A stretch of 64,000 nucleotides of DNA from RI-153 sp963721725 (GCA_963721725.1 CAVRLX010000009.1:62001-126000); one strand, 5' to 3'. Positions 1 through 8,196 are shown, counted from the first letter of the stretch. Translations and numbers: made by a program. Notes: generated by a model from the sequence alone, not told the origin.

Positions 1-23
1 ACCGTCAGTCCGGGAGGGAAGAC

Positions 24-654
24 GTGAAAGGTATTCTTGGTAAAAAAGTAGGGATGACCCAACTCTTTGATGCGAGTGGGACTGTCATACCGGTCACCGT
101 GATTGAGGCCGGCCCCTGCTACGTTACTCAGATCAAAGCGACGGATACGGATGGCTACAATGCCATTCAGATTGGCTTTGACGAAGTGGCGGAGCGAAAG
201 ATCACACAAGGGGAAATGGGCCATTTGCGCAAGGCCAATGCACCAGCCCTGCGCCATCTGCACGAAGTTCGCACTTGAGGGGATGCCAGAGTCTACCTTG
301 GGGGATATTTTGAAGGCGGATGTGTTTAGCGAGGGGGAGATAGTCGATGTGACTGGAACCTCTAAGGGACGTGGGTTTGCTGGTGCGGTCAAACGGCACG
401 GATTTAGCGGTGGGCCTAAGACGCATGGTCAATCCGACCGGCATCGGGCACCGGGTTCACGGGGTGCAGGCACTACGCCTGGTCACACCTTCCCCGGCAG
501 CAAAGGCCCCGGACAGATGGGTAACAAGCAGATTACGGTTCAGAACTTAAAGGTTGCGTTGGTGGACCCTGAGCGAAATCTGATTGCCATCAGGGGGGCT
601 GTCCCTGGTCCACGCAATGGTCTCGTATTTATTCAAGCGGCCAAAAAGGCGTAG
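24..654 (+). CDS. rplC: 50S ribosomal protein L3, reading frame broken by one base
   Basis: L3 binds 23S rRNA early in large-subunit assembly and reaches toward the peptidyl-transferase centre. The GTG start at 24 follows a GGGAGGG ribosome-binding site. Frame 1 runs to a TGA at 276-278; the rest of L3, including the Gly/His-rich loop (KRHGFSGGPKTHGQ) and the PGHTFPGSKGPGQMG segment, continues in the next frame to 654. Removing one T at 275-276 restores a 209-residue protein of normal L3 length. rplD follows 20 nt later. The identity is certain. The frameshift is more likely a sequence error than a real lesion, because L3 is normally essential and single-copy; programmed +1 shifting is discussed in the findings. 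Confidence 0.93.
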
Positions 655-674
655 ACGGGACAGGAGGCAACAAA

Positions 675-1322
675 ATGCAACTACCAGTGTTAAATATGGC
701 TGGAGAGCAAACAGGCGAAGTGGAGTTGAATGATGCTATCTTCGCTGCTCAAATTAACAGAGGATTGATGCATCAGGCATTGATGCGCCAACTCGCCAAT
801 GCACGCCAAGGGACTCATAAAACCAAGACCCGTGGTGAAGTGCGTGGCGGTGGACGCAAGCCGTGGCGTCAAAAAGGAACGGGGCGTGCGCGCCAAGGGT
901 CCACCACTGCACCCCAGTGGATCGGTGGTGGGATTGTTTTCGGACCGCGCCCACGCAGCTATGACAAGAAGATGCCCCAGAAGATGCGTCAGGCGGCCCT
1001 TCGCAGTGCATTAAGTGTGAAGGCTGGCGATCAGCAACTTGTGGTGGTGAATGTGGCGATGGAAGGCCCCAAGACCAAAGAAATGGTTAAGGCATTGAAT
1101 GCCTGGGGGCTGGTTGGCAAAAGCACGCTGTTGGTGCTGGGCGAACATAATAGCCCGGTGGAAACCAGCGCCCGCAATTTGCCCACGGTCAAGACGCTGC
1201 TAAGCGCAAACTTGAATATTCAGGATTTGCTTGGATACGATACAGTGGTTCTTTCCACGTCAGCGGTGGATCACATCCACGCTTGGCTGGGGCGACCGGA
1301 AATCGTGGAACAGGAGGCCTAA
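675..1322 (+). CDS. rplD: 50S ribosomal protein L4
   Basis: L4 is a large-subunit assembly protein whose extended loop lines the peptide exit tunnel; in enterobacteria it also represses the S10 operon. The 215-residue product has the conserved loop (KTRGEVRGGGRKPWRQKGTG, then GSTTAPQWIGGG). The ATG follows GACAGGAGGC. It lies between rplC and rplW, the standard S10 order, with the next start 3 nt after its stop. Length is typical. No leader like the E. coli autoregulatory one can be judged, because the operon start lies outside the window. Confidence 0.98.
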   Translation: MQLPVLNMAGEQTGEVELNDAIFAAQINRGLMHQALMRQLANARQGTHKTKTRGEVRGGGRKPWRQKGTGRARQGSTTAPQWIGGGIVFGPRPRSYDKKMPQKMRQAALRSALSVKAGDQQLVVVNVAMEGPKTKEMVKALNAWGLVGKSTLLVLGEHNSPVETSARNLPTVKTLLSANLNIQDLLGYDTVVLSTSAVDHIHAWLGRPEIVEQEA

Positions 1323-1325
1323 GGT

Positions 1326-1616
1326 ATGCACGTTTACGAAGTGATCAAACGCCCGGTTGTAACCGAAAAGTCGTTCGATGCGGCTGAATTTGAAAACAGG
1401 TATACCTTTGAGGTCGATATGCGGGCCAACAAGCATATTGTGAAAGATGCTGTGGAGACCGCCTTCGATGTGCATGTAGAAGGTGTGCGCATTATGTTGA
1501 TGCCTGCCAAGACAGGGCGTGTGGGTCGCCGCAAAGTGATCCGCAAGCCTGTGTGGAAAAAGGCTGTTGTCACCCTGGCTCAAGGCGATAGCATCCAGTA
1601 CTTTGAGGGTGTGTAA
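1326..1616 (+). CDS. rplW: 50S ribosomal protein L23
   Basis: L23 sits at the tunnel exit and docks trigger factor and the signal recognition particle. The 96-residue product begins MHVYEVIKRPVVTEKS, the family's characteristic N-terminus, and ends in a basic strand region. It starts 3 nt after the rplD stop, and the end of rplD (GGAACAGGAGG) supplies its ribosome-binding site, so translation is probably coupled. Confidence 0.98.
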   Translation: MHVYEVIKRPVVTEKSFDAAEFENRYTFEVDMRANKHIVKDAVETAFDVHVEGVRIMLMPAKTGRVGRRKVIRKPVWKKAVVTLAQGDSIQYFEGV

Positions 1617-1684
1617 ACCTGGTGCGGTTGCATAGATGACCGTTCATTTGTGCAGTCGTTATTGTGGAAGGAGAGATTGGAATT

Positions 1685-2524
1685 ATGGCAATTAAACTTT
1701 ACCGACCAACTTCACCAGGTCGCCGTGGCATGAGCGTTGAATCGTTTAGCGAGATTACCCGCTCCAAACCAGAACGTTCATTAACGGCCCCCCTGACTAA
1801 GAAGTCTGGTCGCAACAATCGGGGTGTGATTACTGTCCGCCACCGTGGTGGTGGGCATAAGCGCCGCTATCGTATTATTGACTTCAAACGCGACCGCTGG
1901 GGTGCTCCGGCTCAGGTTACCTCGATTGAGTATGACCCGAACCGTAGTGCTCGGATTGCGCTTCTGACCTATCAGGATGGCGAAAAGCGCTATATCCTGG
2001 CTCCGTTGGGCATTCAGGTGGGCGATACGTTAATGTCCGGGCCGGATGCGGAAGTTCGTCCTGGCAATGCGCTGCCCATTCGCAACATTCCGCTGGGCAC
2101 GCAGATCCACAACCTTGAGATCTACCCTGGGCGCGGCGGCCAATTGGTGCGCAGTGCAGGTGTATCGGCTCAACTTGTGGCGAAGGAAGGTCTGCGGGCA
2201 CAGGTTCGCCTGCCTAGCGGCGAAGTTCGCTACATCGAGATGAATTGCATGGCGACGATTGGGACGGTTTCCGATCCGGATCATGCTAATGTGACATTGG
2301 GCAAGGCTGGCCGCAAGCGTTGGTTGGGTATTCGCCCTGGCGTGCGTGGTGTGGCGATGGATCCCGATGGTCACCCGCATGGTGGTGGTGAAGGTCGCTC
2401 GCCGATTGGTATGCCTGGGCCGAAGACGCCGTGGGGCAAGCCTGCATTGGGCAAGCGAACCCGTGTCAACAAGCGCACTGACAAAAATATTGTGCGCCGC
2501 AGCAATACCCGCAAACGGAGGTAG
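1685..2524 (+). CDS. rplB: 50S ribosomal protein L2
   Basis: L2 is a universally conserved 23S rRNA-binding protein needed for subunit joining and peptidyl transfer. The ATG at 1685 (MAIKLYRPTSPGRRG) is chosen over an upstream GTG at 1664, because the GGAAGGAGAG site at 1667-1676 sits correctly before it and the family begins this way. The 279-residue product has the C-terminal HPHGGGEGRSPIG motif, which carries the functionally important histidine, and ends in a basic tail (NTRKRR). rpsS starts 3 nt after the stop. Confidence 0.98.
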   Translation: MAIKLYRPTSPGRRGMSVESFSEITRSKPERSLTAPLTKKSGRNNRGVITVRHRGGGHKRRYRIIDFKRDRWGAPAQVTSIEYDPNRSARIALLTYQDGEKRYILAPLGIQVGDTLMSGPDAEVRPGNALPIRNIPLGTQIHNLEIYPGRGGQLVRSAGVSAQLVAKEGLRAQVRLPSGEVRYIEMNCMATIGTVSDPDHANVTLGKAGRKRWLGIRPGVRGVAMDPDGHPHGGGEGRSPIGMPGPKTPWGKPALGKRTRVNKRTDKNIVRRSNTRKRR

Positions 2525-2527
2525 TCG

Positions 2528-2812
2528 ATGTCTCGTTCATTGAAAAAGGGACCTTTCGTAGATCCCAAGCTCCTCAAAAAAGTTGAGGATATGAATCGCA
2601 GCGGAGAGCGCAAGGTGATCAAGACTTGGTCGCGGGCGTCGACGATCTTTCCGCAGTTCGTGGGCCACACCCTCGCCGTGCATGATGGGCGTCGTCACAT
2701 TCCCATCTATGTCACCGAGAACATGGTCGGCCATAAACTGGGTGAGTTCGCCCCGACTCGTTTCTTCCGTGGGCACGTTAAATCTGAAAAAGGAACCCGT
2801 GTCCGCCGCTAG
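2528..2812 (+). CDS. rpsS: 30S ribosomal protein S19
   Basis: S19 forms a complex with S13 in the small-subunit head near the A site. The 94-residue product starts MSRSLKKGPFVDPKLLKK and contains KTWSRASTIFPQFVGHT, both diagnostic. The end of rplB (CGGAGGTAG) is its ribosome-binding site, so the two genes are likely coupled. Length is normal. Confidence 0.98.
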   Translation: MSRSLKKGPFVDPKLLKKVEDMNRSGERKVIKTWSRASTIFPQFVGHTLAVHDGRRHIPIYVTENMVGHKLGEFAPTRFFRGHVKSEKGTRVRR

Positions 2813-2893
2813 GGATGGTTGTGGACGCTGAGTTGAATTTGTCTCTGGGCCGTAGGGCGTGGGGGATAGATTCGAGAACGAAGGAGCATGAAG

Positions 2894-3232
2894 ATGGAAG
2901 TTCGAGCTGTAACCAAATACACAGGCATCAGCGCTCAGAAAACTCGACTGGTGGTCGACGAAGTGCGTGGCAAAGGGGCTGAAGAAGCCGTTGTGATTTT
3001 GCAGTTCATGCCGCAGAAGGCTGCACAGATTGTCGCTAAGACGATCAAGAGTGCGATTGCCAATGCGACGGAAAACTTTGGGTTGGAGGCTGAAGACCTC
3101 TACATTAGCAAAATCATGGCTGACGAAGCACCGCAACGCCGCTGGCGGCGGTTTGGAGCACGCGGTCGCTTCAAGCCATGGATTCGCCGTTCGTCGCATG
3201 TGACTGTCGTGCTTGATGAACGTCTGATCTAA
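2894..3232 (+). CDS. rplV: 50S ribosomal protein L22
   Basis: L22 spans the large subunit and its hairpin forms part of the exit-tunnel constriction. Two in-frame ATGs lie at 2888 and 2894. GGAG at 2883-2886 is 1 nt from the first and 7 nt from the second, so 2894 (MEVRAVTKYTGISAQKTRLV) is preferred, giving 112 residues. The C-terminal hairpin (RRWRRFGARGRFKPW) is typical. The 81 nt after rpsS is longer than other S10-operon gaps and shows no clear structure. Confidence 0.97.
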   Translation: MEVRAVTKYTGISAQKTRLVVDEVRGKGAEEAVVILQFMPQKAAQIVAKTIKSAIANATENFGLEAEDLYISKIMADEAPQRRWRRFGARGRFKPWIRRSSHVTVVLDERLI

Positions 3233-3247
3233 CACAAGGAGGCATCT

Positions 3248-3925
3248 TTGGGACGCAAAGTACATCCAATTGGGTTCCGTTTAGGAATCGTGAAGGAACA
3301 TCGCAGCCGCTGGTTTGCCACAGGTAAAGATTATGTGGAGCGGCTGGACGAAGATCGTAAAATTCGGCAGGTGGTCAACGCCGATCTTCCGAAGGCTGGG
3401 ATTAGCCATCTGGAGATCGAACGTCAGCCGAATCAGGTTTATGTGATCATCAACACCGCCAAGCCCGGCATTATCATTGGCCGCAAAGGGACGACTGTCA
3501 ACGACTTGCGCATCAAGTTGCAAGATCTGACAGGCAAAAAGGTGAAGATCGATGTTAAAGAGATCACCAAGCCGGAGATCAATGCTCAGTTGATCGCCGA
3601 AAGTGTGGCCGAGCAATTGGAACGCCGCATTAGCTGGAAGCGGGCTATGAAGCAAGCGGCTCAGCGGGCAATGCGCTCCGGCGCTGAAGGCATCATGATT
3701 ACGGTGTCGGGGCGGCTGGGTGGGAGCGAAATGGGCCGCGTCGATAGCATTCGCGAAGGCCAGGTACCGCGCCACACACTGCGTGCGGATATTGAGTATG
3801 GTCTGGCTCGCGCCAGCACCACCTATGGCGTCATCGGGGTGAAGTGTTGGATCTATCAGGGCGAAGTGTTGCCGGGTAAAGAGTATCACAGCCGCTACAG
3901 CGAAATGGCACCGGCTGCTGAATAA
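3248..3925 (+). CDS. rpsC: 30S ribosomal protein S3
   Basis: S3 sits at the mRNA entry channel and contributes to ribosomal helicase activity. It starts with TTG (MGRKVHPIGFRLGI), the family's standard N-terminus, preceded by AAGGAGG. A KH domain is visible around residues 60-90 (PGIIIGRKGTTVNDLRIKL). The C-terminal domain includes GRLGGSEMGRVDSIREG and the tryptophan-containing GVKCWIYQGEVLPG. Total length is 225, within the usual range. Confidence 0.98.
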   Translation: MGRKVHPIGFRLGIVKEHRSRWFATGKDYVERLDEDRKIRQVVNADLPKAGISHLEIERQPNQVYVIINTAKPGIIIGRKGTTVNDLRIKLQDLTGKKVKIDVKEITKPEINAQLIAESVAEQLERRISWKRAMKQAAQRAMRSGAEGIMITVSGRLGGSEMGRVDSIREGQVPRHTLRADIEYGLARASTTYGVIGVKCWIYQGEVLPGKEYHSRYSEMAPAAE

Positions 3926-3976
3926 CCGAAGCAATGCCGGAGAGTTGAGCCGGCGGCGTTGAATGGAGAGTTAACT

Positions 3977-4393
3977 ATGTTAATGCCAAAGCGTGTAAAG
4001 TTCCGCAAGATGCACCGCGGACGCATGAAAGGCAAGGCCCAGCGGGGTAATACGGTCGCCTTCGGCACTTATGGCCTGCAGGCGCTGGACAACCACTGGA
4101 TTACCAGCCGCCAGATTGAAGCTGCTCGTCGTGCAGTTGTGCGCTATGTACGCCGTGGTGGTAAGCTCTGGATTCGTATTTTCCCCGACAAGCCTGTGAC
4201 CATGCGTGCGGCTGAAACCCGGATGGGTTCCGGTAAAGGCAATGTGGATCACTGGGTTGCGGTTGTGAAATCTGGACGTGTTCTGTTGGAGATTGCGGGT
4301 GTGCGTGAGGATCAGGCGCGGGAAGCCTTCCGTCTGGCCGCCCACAAATTGCCAATTCGAACACAATTTATTGTCCGCCAAGAAGGGCAATAA
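3977..4393 (+). CDS. rplP: 50S ribosomal protein L16
   Basis: L16 organises the A-site side of the peptidyl-transferase centre. The start at 3977 (MLMPKRVKFRKMHRGRMKG) gives 138 residues, typical for L16. An ATG 18 nt upstream lacks a properly spaced site, while GGAGAG at 3965-3970 serves this one. The conserved segments IEAARRAVVRYVRRGGKLWI and MGSGKGNVDHWVAVVKSG are present. rpmC follows after 15 nt. Confidence 0.97.
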   Translation: MLMPKRVKFRKMHRGRMKGKAQRGNTVAFGTYGLQALDNHWITSRQIEAARRAVVRYVRRGGKLWIRIFPDKPVTMRAAETRMGSGKGNVDHWVAVVKSGRVLLEIAGVREDQAREAFRLAAHKLPIRTQFIVRQEGQ

Positions 4394-4408
4394 GGGAGAG
4401 GATGAGCA

Positions 4409-4613
4409 ATGAAAGCTGAAGAACTGCGAAATCTCTCGGTTGCTGATCTGGCTACAAAGTTGGACGACTATCATCAGGAATTGTTCAATATGCGTTTTCA
4501 GAAGGCCGCTGGTCAACTGAAAAACACCGCCCGCCCTCGGCAGGTACGTCGCGATATTCGCGCGCATCAAGACAATTCTGCATGAGCGACAGTTGGCTGC
4601 TGAGAATCAGTAA
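4409..4613 (+). CDS. rpmC: 50S ribosomal protein L29, frame broken by one base
   Basis: L29 is a small helical protein next to L23 at the tunnel exit. The ATG at 4409 follows GGGAGAGGATGAGCA. Frame 1 reads MKAEELRNLSVADLATKLDD through RPRQVRRDI, then runs to TGA at 4583-4585 (58 residues). The expected L29 ending (ARIKTILHERQLAAENQ, stop TAA 4611-4613) is in the next frame. Removing one base in the ATTCGCGCG stretch near 4558-4563 gives a 67-residue L29 of normal length. A sequencing error is most likely, as in rplC. The identity is secure because it falls between rplP and rpsQ. Confidence 0.9.
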
Positions 4614-4635
4614 GGCCGAAGAGGAGTTATAGACA

Positions 4636-4893
4636 ATGCGAGAGCAACGAAGTGCGCTGGTCGGTACGGTCGTCAGCGATAAAATGGAAAAGACCATTGT
4701 GGTGCAGGTGGAGCGGGTCTCCCGCCATCCTTTGTATGGCAAAGTGGTGAAAACCCACAAGAAGTACAAAGTGCATGATGAGGAAAATACCGCCCAGATT
4801 GGTGATCGGGTGCAGATCCGTGAATGCCGCCCGATTAGCAAAGAGAAAAAGTTTTTCTTAGAACAGATTCTGGAACGGGCCGAGGTCATTTAA
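4636..4893 (+). CDS. rpsQ: 30S ribosomal protein S17
   Basis: S17 is an OB-fold primary 16S rRNA-binding protein. The 85-residue product has the family signature around GTVVSDKMEKTIVVQVER and later GDRVQIRECRPISKEKKF. The ATG follows GAAGAGGAGTTATAGACA. It closes the S10 part of the locus; rplN of the spc part follows after about 80 nt. Confidence 0.98.
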   Translation: MREQRSALVGTVVSDKMEKTIVVQVERVSRHPLYGKVVKTHKKYKVHDEENTAQIGDRVQIRECRPISKEKKFFLEQILERAEVI

Positions 4894-4976
4894 CGCGATC
4901 TGCGTCTGGACTCTACGGTTCCCGGATTTGCCGGTACACGCGAAACTGAACTGACCCGTTCAGGGAGAGAATGAAG

Positions 4977-5345
4977 ATGATTCAACAAGAAACTCGGCTG
5001 AAAGTAGCCGACAATACTGGGGCCAAAGAGCTGATGGCGATCCGTATCAAGGGTGGCAGCACACGGCGCTATGGATCGGTGGGCGATATTATTGTTGCCT
5101 CGGTCAAATCGGCTAGCCCGACTGGCAGTGTGAAAAAGGGCGATGTGGTAAAGGCCGTGATTGTCCGTACACGCCGTCCCTTGCGCCGCACAGATGGCAG
5201 CTACATTCGTTTTGATGAGAATGCGGCTGTGATCATTGACGACAATATGAACCCAAGAGGCACACGTATCTTTGGGCCGGTGGCGCGCGAACTGCGCGAG
5301 GGCGGCTTTATGAAGATCGTTTCTCTCGCCCCCGAAGTGCTCTAG
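4977..5345 (+). CDS. rplN: 50S ribosomal protein L14
   Basis: L14 lies at the subunit interface, contacts 16S rRNA, and is a target of the silencing factor RsfS. Two ATGs occur at 4971 and 4977. GGAG at 4964-4967 is 3 nt from the first and 9 nt from the second, and L14 proteins begin MIQ, so 4977 is chosen (122 residues). The motifs RLKVADNTGAKELM and RGTRIFGPVARELRE are diagnostic. First gene of the spc-type block. Confidence 0.97.
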   Translation: MIQQETRLKVADNTGAKELMAIRIKGGSTRRYGSVGDIIVASVKSASPTGSVKKGDVVKAVIVRTRRPLRRTDGSYIRFDENAAVIIDDNMNPRGTRIFGPVARELREGGFMKIVSLAPEVL

Positions 5346-5393
5346 CCGGAAGCTGTGTCTGCCTGCGGGCAGCCGAGCAAGAGGAGAAGATGG

Positions 5394-5750
5394 ATGAACG
5401 TTAAGATCAAACAGGGCGATACGGTTGAAATCATCGCCGGAAATGACAAAGGTCACCGCGGCGAAGTGCAGCGTGTGATCCGCAAGAAGCGCACTGATGG
5501 ATCCTATGATCCGAATCAGGTCTATGTGGTGGTGGTGGGTGCTAACATGATCATCAAGCACCAGCGCCGCAGCCCCGGTGTGCAGACGCAAACAGGGCGC
5601 ATCGAACGTGAAGCGCCTGTTCACATTAGCAATGTAATGTTGGTGGGCACAGATGGCAAAGCTACCCGCGCTGGTTTTCGCATTGAAGGCGAAGACAAAG
5701 TGCGCATGGATCGCCGCAGCGGCGAAGCTTTGCCAAGACCCAAGGTCTAA
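5394..5750 (+). CDS. rplX: 50S ribosomal protein L24
   Basis: L24 is a KOW-domain assembly initiator of the large subunit. The start at 5394 (MNVKIKQGDTVEIIAGNDKG) fits the KOW motif and has GGAG 7 nt upstream; a longer frame from 5355 would add 13 unrelated residues. The 118-residue length is slightly above the usual ~105, because of a basic insertion near RKKRTDGSYDPNQ. A 113-nt gap to rplE follows. Confidence 0.96.
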   Translation: MNVKIKQGDTVEIIAGNDKGHRGEVQRVIRKKRTDGSYDPNQVYVVVVGANMIIKHQRRSPGVQTQTGRIEREAPVHISNVMLVGTDGKATRAGFRIEGEDKVRMDRRSGEALPRPKV

Positions 5751-5863
5751 ACTATCGATTGTAGCATTGGGCGATGTCAGATCTCTGGATTAGCCCCATG
5801 CTCTACTAGGGTTGCCTGACCTGATATCGGACACGTCGATATCTGCGGGCAAGGAGTGATAAG
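5751..5863 (+). promoter_or_regulatory. rplX-rplE spacer with possible regulatory fold
   Basis: This 113-nt gap lies inside a block where most gaps are under 50 nt. It contains a repeated GATATC around GGACACGTC and short complementary stretches (CAGG/CCTG), so a folded RNA upstream of rplE is possible. In E. coli, S8 represses the spc operon by binding mRNA at the start of rplE. Whether this spacer plays that part is conjecture. Confidence 0.25.
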
Positions 5864-6445
5864 ATGACACAAAACGGGAATAGTCAAAATGGGGCGGAAC
5901 GACAGCCTCGGTTGAAGGAACGATACGAAAAAGAGATCGTGTCGGCTTTGATGAATGAATTTGGGTACAGTAATGTAATGCAGGTGCCGCGTGTGCAGAA
6001 GATCAGCGTAAACATTGGCATGGGCGAGGCGCTGACAAATAGCAAGGCTATTGAGGCCGCCACTCATGATCTTACGTTGATCGCGGGTCAGAAGCCGATT
6101 GTGACCCGTGCCCGTAAATCGATTGCCACGTTCAAATTGCGCGAAGGGCAGCCCATTGGTGTGAAGGTTACGCTACGTGGCCGACGCATGTGGGATTTCC
6201 TCGACCGTCTGATCAGCATTGTGCTGCCAGGCCAGCGGGATTTCCGGGGCATTTCGCCCGATTCTTTTGATGGGCGTGGTAATTACACGCTGGGGCTGCG
6301 CGAACAGCTTGCATTCCCCGAAATCAATTATGATGATGTCGACAAGGTGCGCGGTATGGAGATCACGATTGTGACCTCGGCCAACACCGATGAAGAATCA
6401 CGTCGACTTTTGGCCCTGATGGATATGCCGTTCCAACGGCGCTAA
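5864..6445 (+). CDS. rplE: 50S ribosomal protein L5
   Basis: L5 binds 5S rRNA and contacts the P-site tRNA. The 193-residue product has an N-terminal extension of about 13 polar residues before the usual RLKERYEKEIV. The core has VPRVQKISVNIGMGEA and RGRRMWDFLDRLISIVLPGQ, and the end (EITIVTSANTDEESRRLLAL) is typical. The site GGAGTGATAAG precedes the ATG. Confidence 0.98.
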   Translation: MTQNGNSQNGAERQPRLKERYEKEIVSALMNEFGYSNVMQVPRVQKISVNIGMGEALTNSKAIEAATHDLTLIAGQKPIVTRARKSIATFKLREGQPIGVKVTLRGRRMWDFLDRLISIVLPGQRDFRGISPDSFDGRGNYTLGLREQLAFPEINYDDVDKVRGMEITIVTSANTDEESRRLLALMDMPFQRR

Positions 6446-6472
6446 TCGCTGGCCTAGAGAGAGGATAGATCC

Positions 6473-6655
6473 GTGGCAAAGAAGAGCATGGTGGCTCGGG
6501 AAAAGAATCGGAAGTTTGATATTCGCGTACGCAACCGCTGCAACCGCTGTGGTCGCCCCCGCGGGTATATGCGGCGTTTTGGTCTGTGCCGCATCTGCTT
6601 CCGCGAAGATGCCAATAAAGGCAACATTCCCGGCGTCGTTAAGTCTAGCTGGTAG
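6473..6655 (+). CDS. rpsN: 30S ribosomal protein S14, zinc-binding short type
   Basis: S14 is a late-binding protein of the small-subunit head. The GTG start follows GAGAGAGGATAGATCC. The 60-residue form keeps four zinc-ligand cysteines (C23, C26, C39, C42), so this is the zinc-requiring type rather than the ~100-residue zinc-free type. The C-terminal NIPGVVKSSW is typical. Confidence 0.98.
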   Translation: MAKKSMVAREKNRKFDIRVRNRCNRCGRPRGYMRRFGLCRICFREDANKGNIPGVVKSSW

Positions 6656-6809
6656 ATAAGGGCGCTCCTTCTGGCCTCAAAGTCAGAAGTGGGCTTCTCT
6701 TGTTGATATTCAAGGCAATCACAAGATTGCTGTATATTGTTAGCTTTGTCACTGCTAACTACAATCACCTGCTCAGCGCGCAGGGGGTTGCAAGAGTAAG
6801 GAGTCAAGT
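6656..6809 (+). promoter_or_regulatory. Structured spacer before rpsH
   Basis: This 154-nt gap is the longest inside the spc block. It shows at least two perfect short hairpins, GCAATC-acaa-GATTGC (6715-6730) and GTTAGC...GCTAAC (6739-6759), plus an AGAAG/CTTCT pairing near 6685-6697. No good sigma-70 promoter is seen. S8, encoded next, is a known translational repressor elsewhere, so an autoregulatory RNA is plausible but unproven. Confidence 0.3.
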
Positions 6810-7205
6810 ATGGTTACAGATCCAATTGCGGATATGCTGACCCGCATTCGCAACGCTTCATTGGTGCGTCACCGGCGCGTGGTGATGCCGCATTCTAAAA
6901 TGAAAGAAGCGGTTGCGAAAATTTTAGCATCAGAAGGCTTTATCAGCGGTTACACGGTGACTGATGATCAACCTCAGCCGAATCTGGTGATGGGGTTAAA
7001 GTACACCGGTAAAGGCAATCCCGTGATTACCGACCTGACGCGTGTGAGCAAGCCAGGGCGACGTATTTATGTGGGCTACCGTGAGATTCCTTGGGTGCGT
7101 AGCGGCCTGGGAATTAGTATTGTTTCGACGCCGAAAGGGATGATGACCGGACGGCAGGCTCGACGCGAAAAAGTTGGCGGCGAGATCATCTGTAACGTCT
7201 GGTAG
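6810..7205 (+). CDS. rpsH: 30S ribosomal protein S8
   Basis: S8 binds helix 21 of 16S rRNA and organises the central domain; in E. coli it also represses the spc operon. The 131-residue product starts MVTDPIADMLTRIRNA and ends with the family signature GLGISIVSTPKGMMTGRQAR. Its start follows GTAAGGAGTCAAGT. rplF begins 12 nt after the stop. Confidence 0.98.
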   Translation: MVTDPIADMLTRIRNASLVRHRRVVMPHSKMKEAVAKILASEGFISGYTVTDDQPQPNLVMGLKYTGKGNPVITDLTRVSKPGRRIYVGYREIPWVRSGLGISIVSTPKGMMTGRQARREKVGGEIICNVW

Positions 7206-7217
7206 AGGGAGGAAACC

Positions 7218-7775
7218 ATGTCTCGGATTGGACGTATGCCAATTGCCGTTCCTCAGAATGTGAATGTGGAAATTGGCAAGGCAAATTTTGTCAAAGTAAA
7301 AGGTCCTAAGGGTGAGCTGTCCCGCCAGTTTAGCACAGATATGACGATTGAGCAGGAAAATGGCGAGGTTCTGATTAGCCGCCCCACCGATTTGCGCCAT
7401 CATAAGTCGCTGCACGGGTTAACCCGCTCTCTGCTTTCCAATATGGTTCAGGGCGTCACTGATGGATTTAGCAAAGTGCTTGAAGTCCACGGCGTTGGCT
7501 ACCGTGCCCAGTTGCAGGGTAAGAATCTGCACCTCCAGGTGGGCAAGAGCCACCCGGTTGAATATGTACCACCGACGTCTGACATGAGTTTTGAAGTGTC
7601 AAAAGATGGCCGCACCATTACGATTCGCGGTGTGGACAAGGAAGAGGTGGGTCAACTGGCTTCGGTGATCCGCAAGGAGCGTCTGCCGGAACCCTACAAG
7701 GGTAAAGGCATTCGGTATCAGGGTGAATATGTCCGCCAAAAGGCTGGGAAGACCGGTAAGGGCGGTAAGAAGTAA
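7218..7775 (+). CDS. rplF: 50S ribosomal protein L6
   Basis: L6 lies near the factor-binding site of the large subunit and has two similar alpha/beta domains. The 185-residue product starts MSRIGRMPIAVPQ and ends with the L6 signature PEPYKGKGIRYQGEYVRQKA plus a Gly/Lys-rich tail. GAGGGAGGAAACC precedes the start. Normal length and position. Confidence 0.98.
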   Translation: MSRIGRMPIAVPQNVNVEIGKANFVKVKGPKGELSRQFSTDMTIEQENGEVLISRPTDLRHHKSLHGLTRSLLSNMVQGVTDGFSKVLEVHGVGYRAQLQGKNLHLQVGKSHPVEYVPPTSDMSFEVSKDGRTITIRGVDKEEVGQLASVIRKERLPEPYKGKGIRYQGEYVRQKAGKTGKGGKK

Positions 7776-7814
7776 GAACGCGCTGTCTAGGCGCATCAGA
7801 GGAGAAACTATACT

Positions 7815-8180
7815 ATGGCTAAAGAAACGCGTTCGCAAGCACGCCAACGCCGCCATGATCGAGTCCGCCGTAAAGTATCGGGTAGCACAGAGCGACCCCG
7901 CCTCAATGTATTTCGCAGTCTGCATCATATTACCGCACAAGTAATTGATGATTCTGCGGGCAACACAGTGGTCTCGGCCTCGTCGTTGGAAGCTGAACTG
8001 CATGAGCAGGTGAGCGGCAAAAGCAAGGTCGATCAGGCCAAAGTGATTGGCAAGATTGTGGCTGAGCGGGCAAAAGAAAAAGGCATCGAAAAAGTTGTCT
8101 TTGACCGTGGTGGCTACCGATATCATGGCCGCATTAAAGCATTGGCCGACGCCAGCCGCGAGGGCGGCCTGGAATTCTAG
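7815..8180 (+). CDS. rplR: 50S ribosomal protein L18
   Basis: L18 binds 5S rRNA together with L5. The 121-residue product has a basic N-terminus (RSQARQRRHDRVRRKV), the RPRLNVFRSLHHITAQVIDD strand, and the C-terminal signature VVFDRGGYRYHGRIKALADA. The site AGAGGAGAAACTATACT precedes the ATG. Length is normal, and rpsE begins 16 nt after the stop. Confidence 0.98.
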   Translation: MAKETRSQARQRRHDRVRRKVSGSTERPRLNVFRSLHHITAQVIDDSAGNTVVSASSLEAELHEQVSGKSKVDQAKVIGKIVAERAKEKGIEKVVFDRGGYRYHGRIKALADASREGGLEF

Positions 8181-8196
8181 GTAAGGAGAGAGAAGT

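Noticed and set aside
260..290. Programmed frameshift in rplC as the main explanation
   Set aside because: The UGA context lacks the CUU slippery codon and upstream Shine-Dalgarno element of prfB, and four other genes have similar indels, so it is kept only as a secondary possibility.
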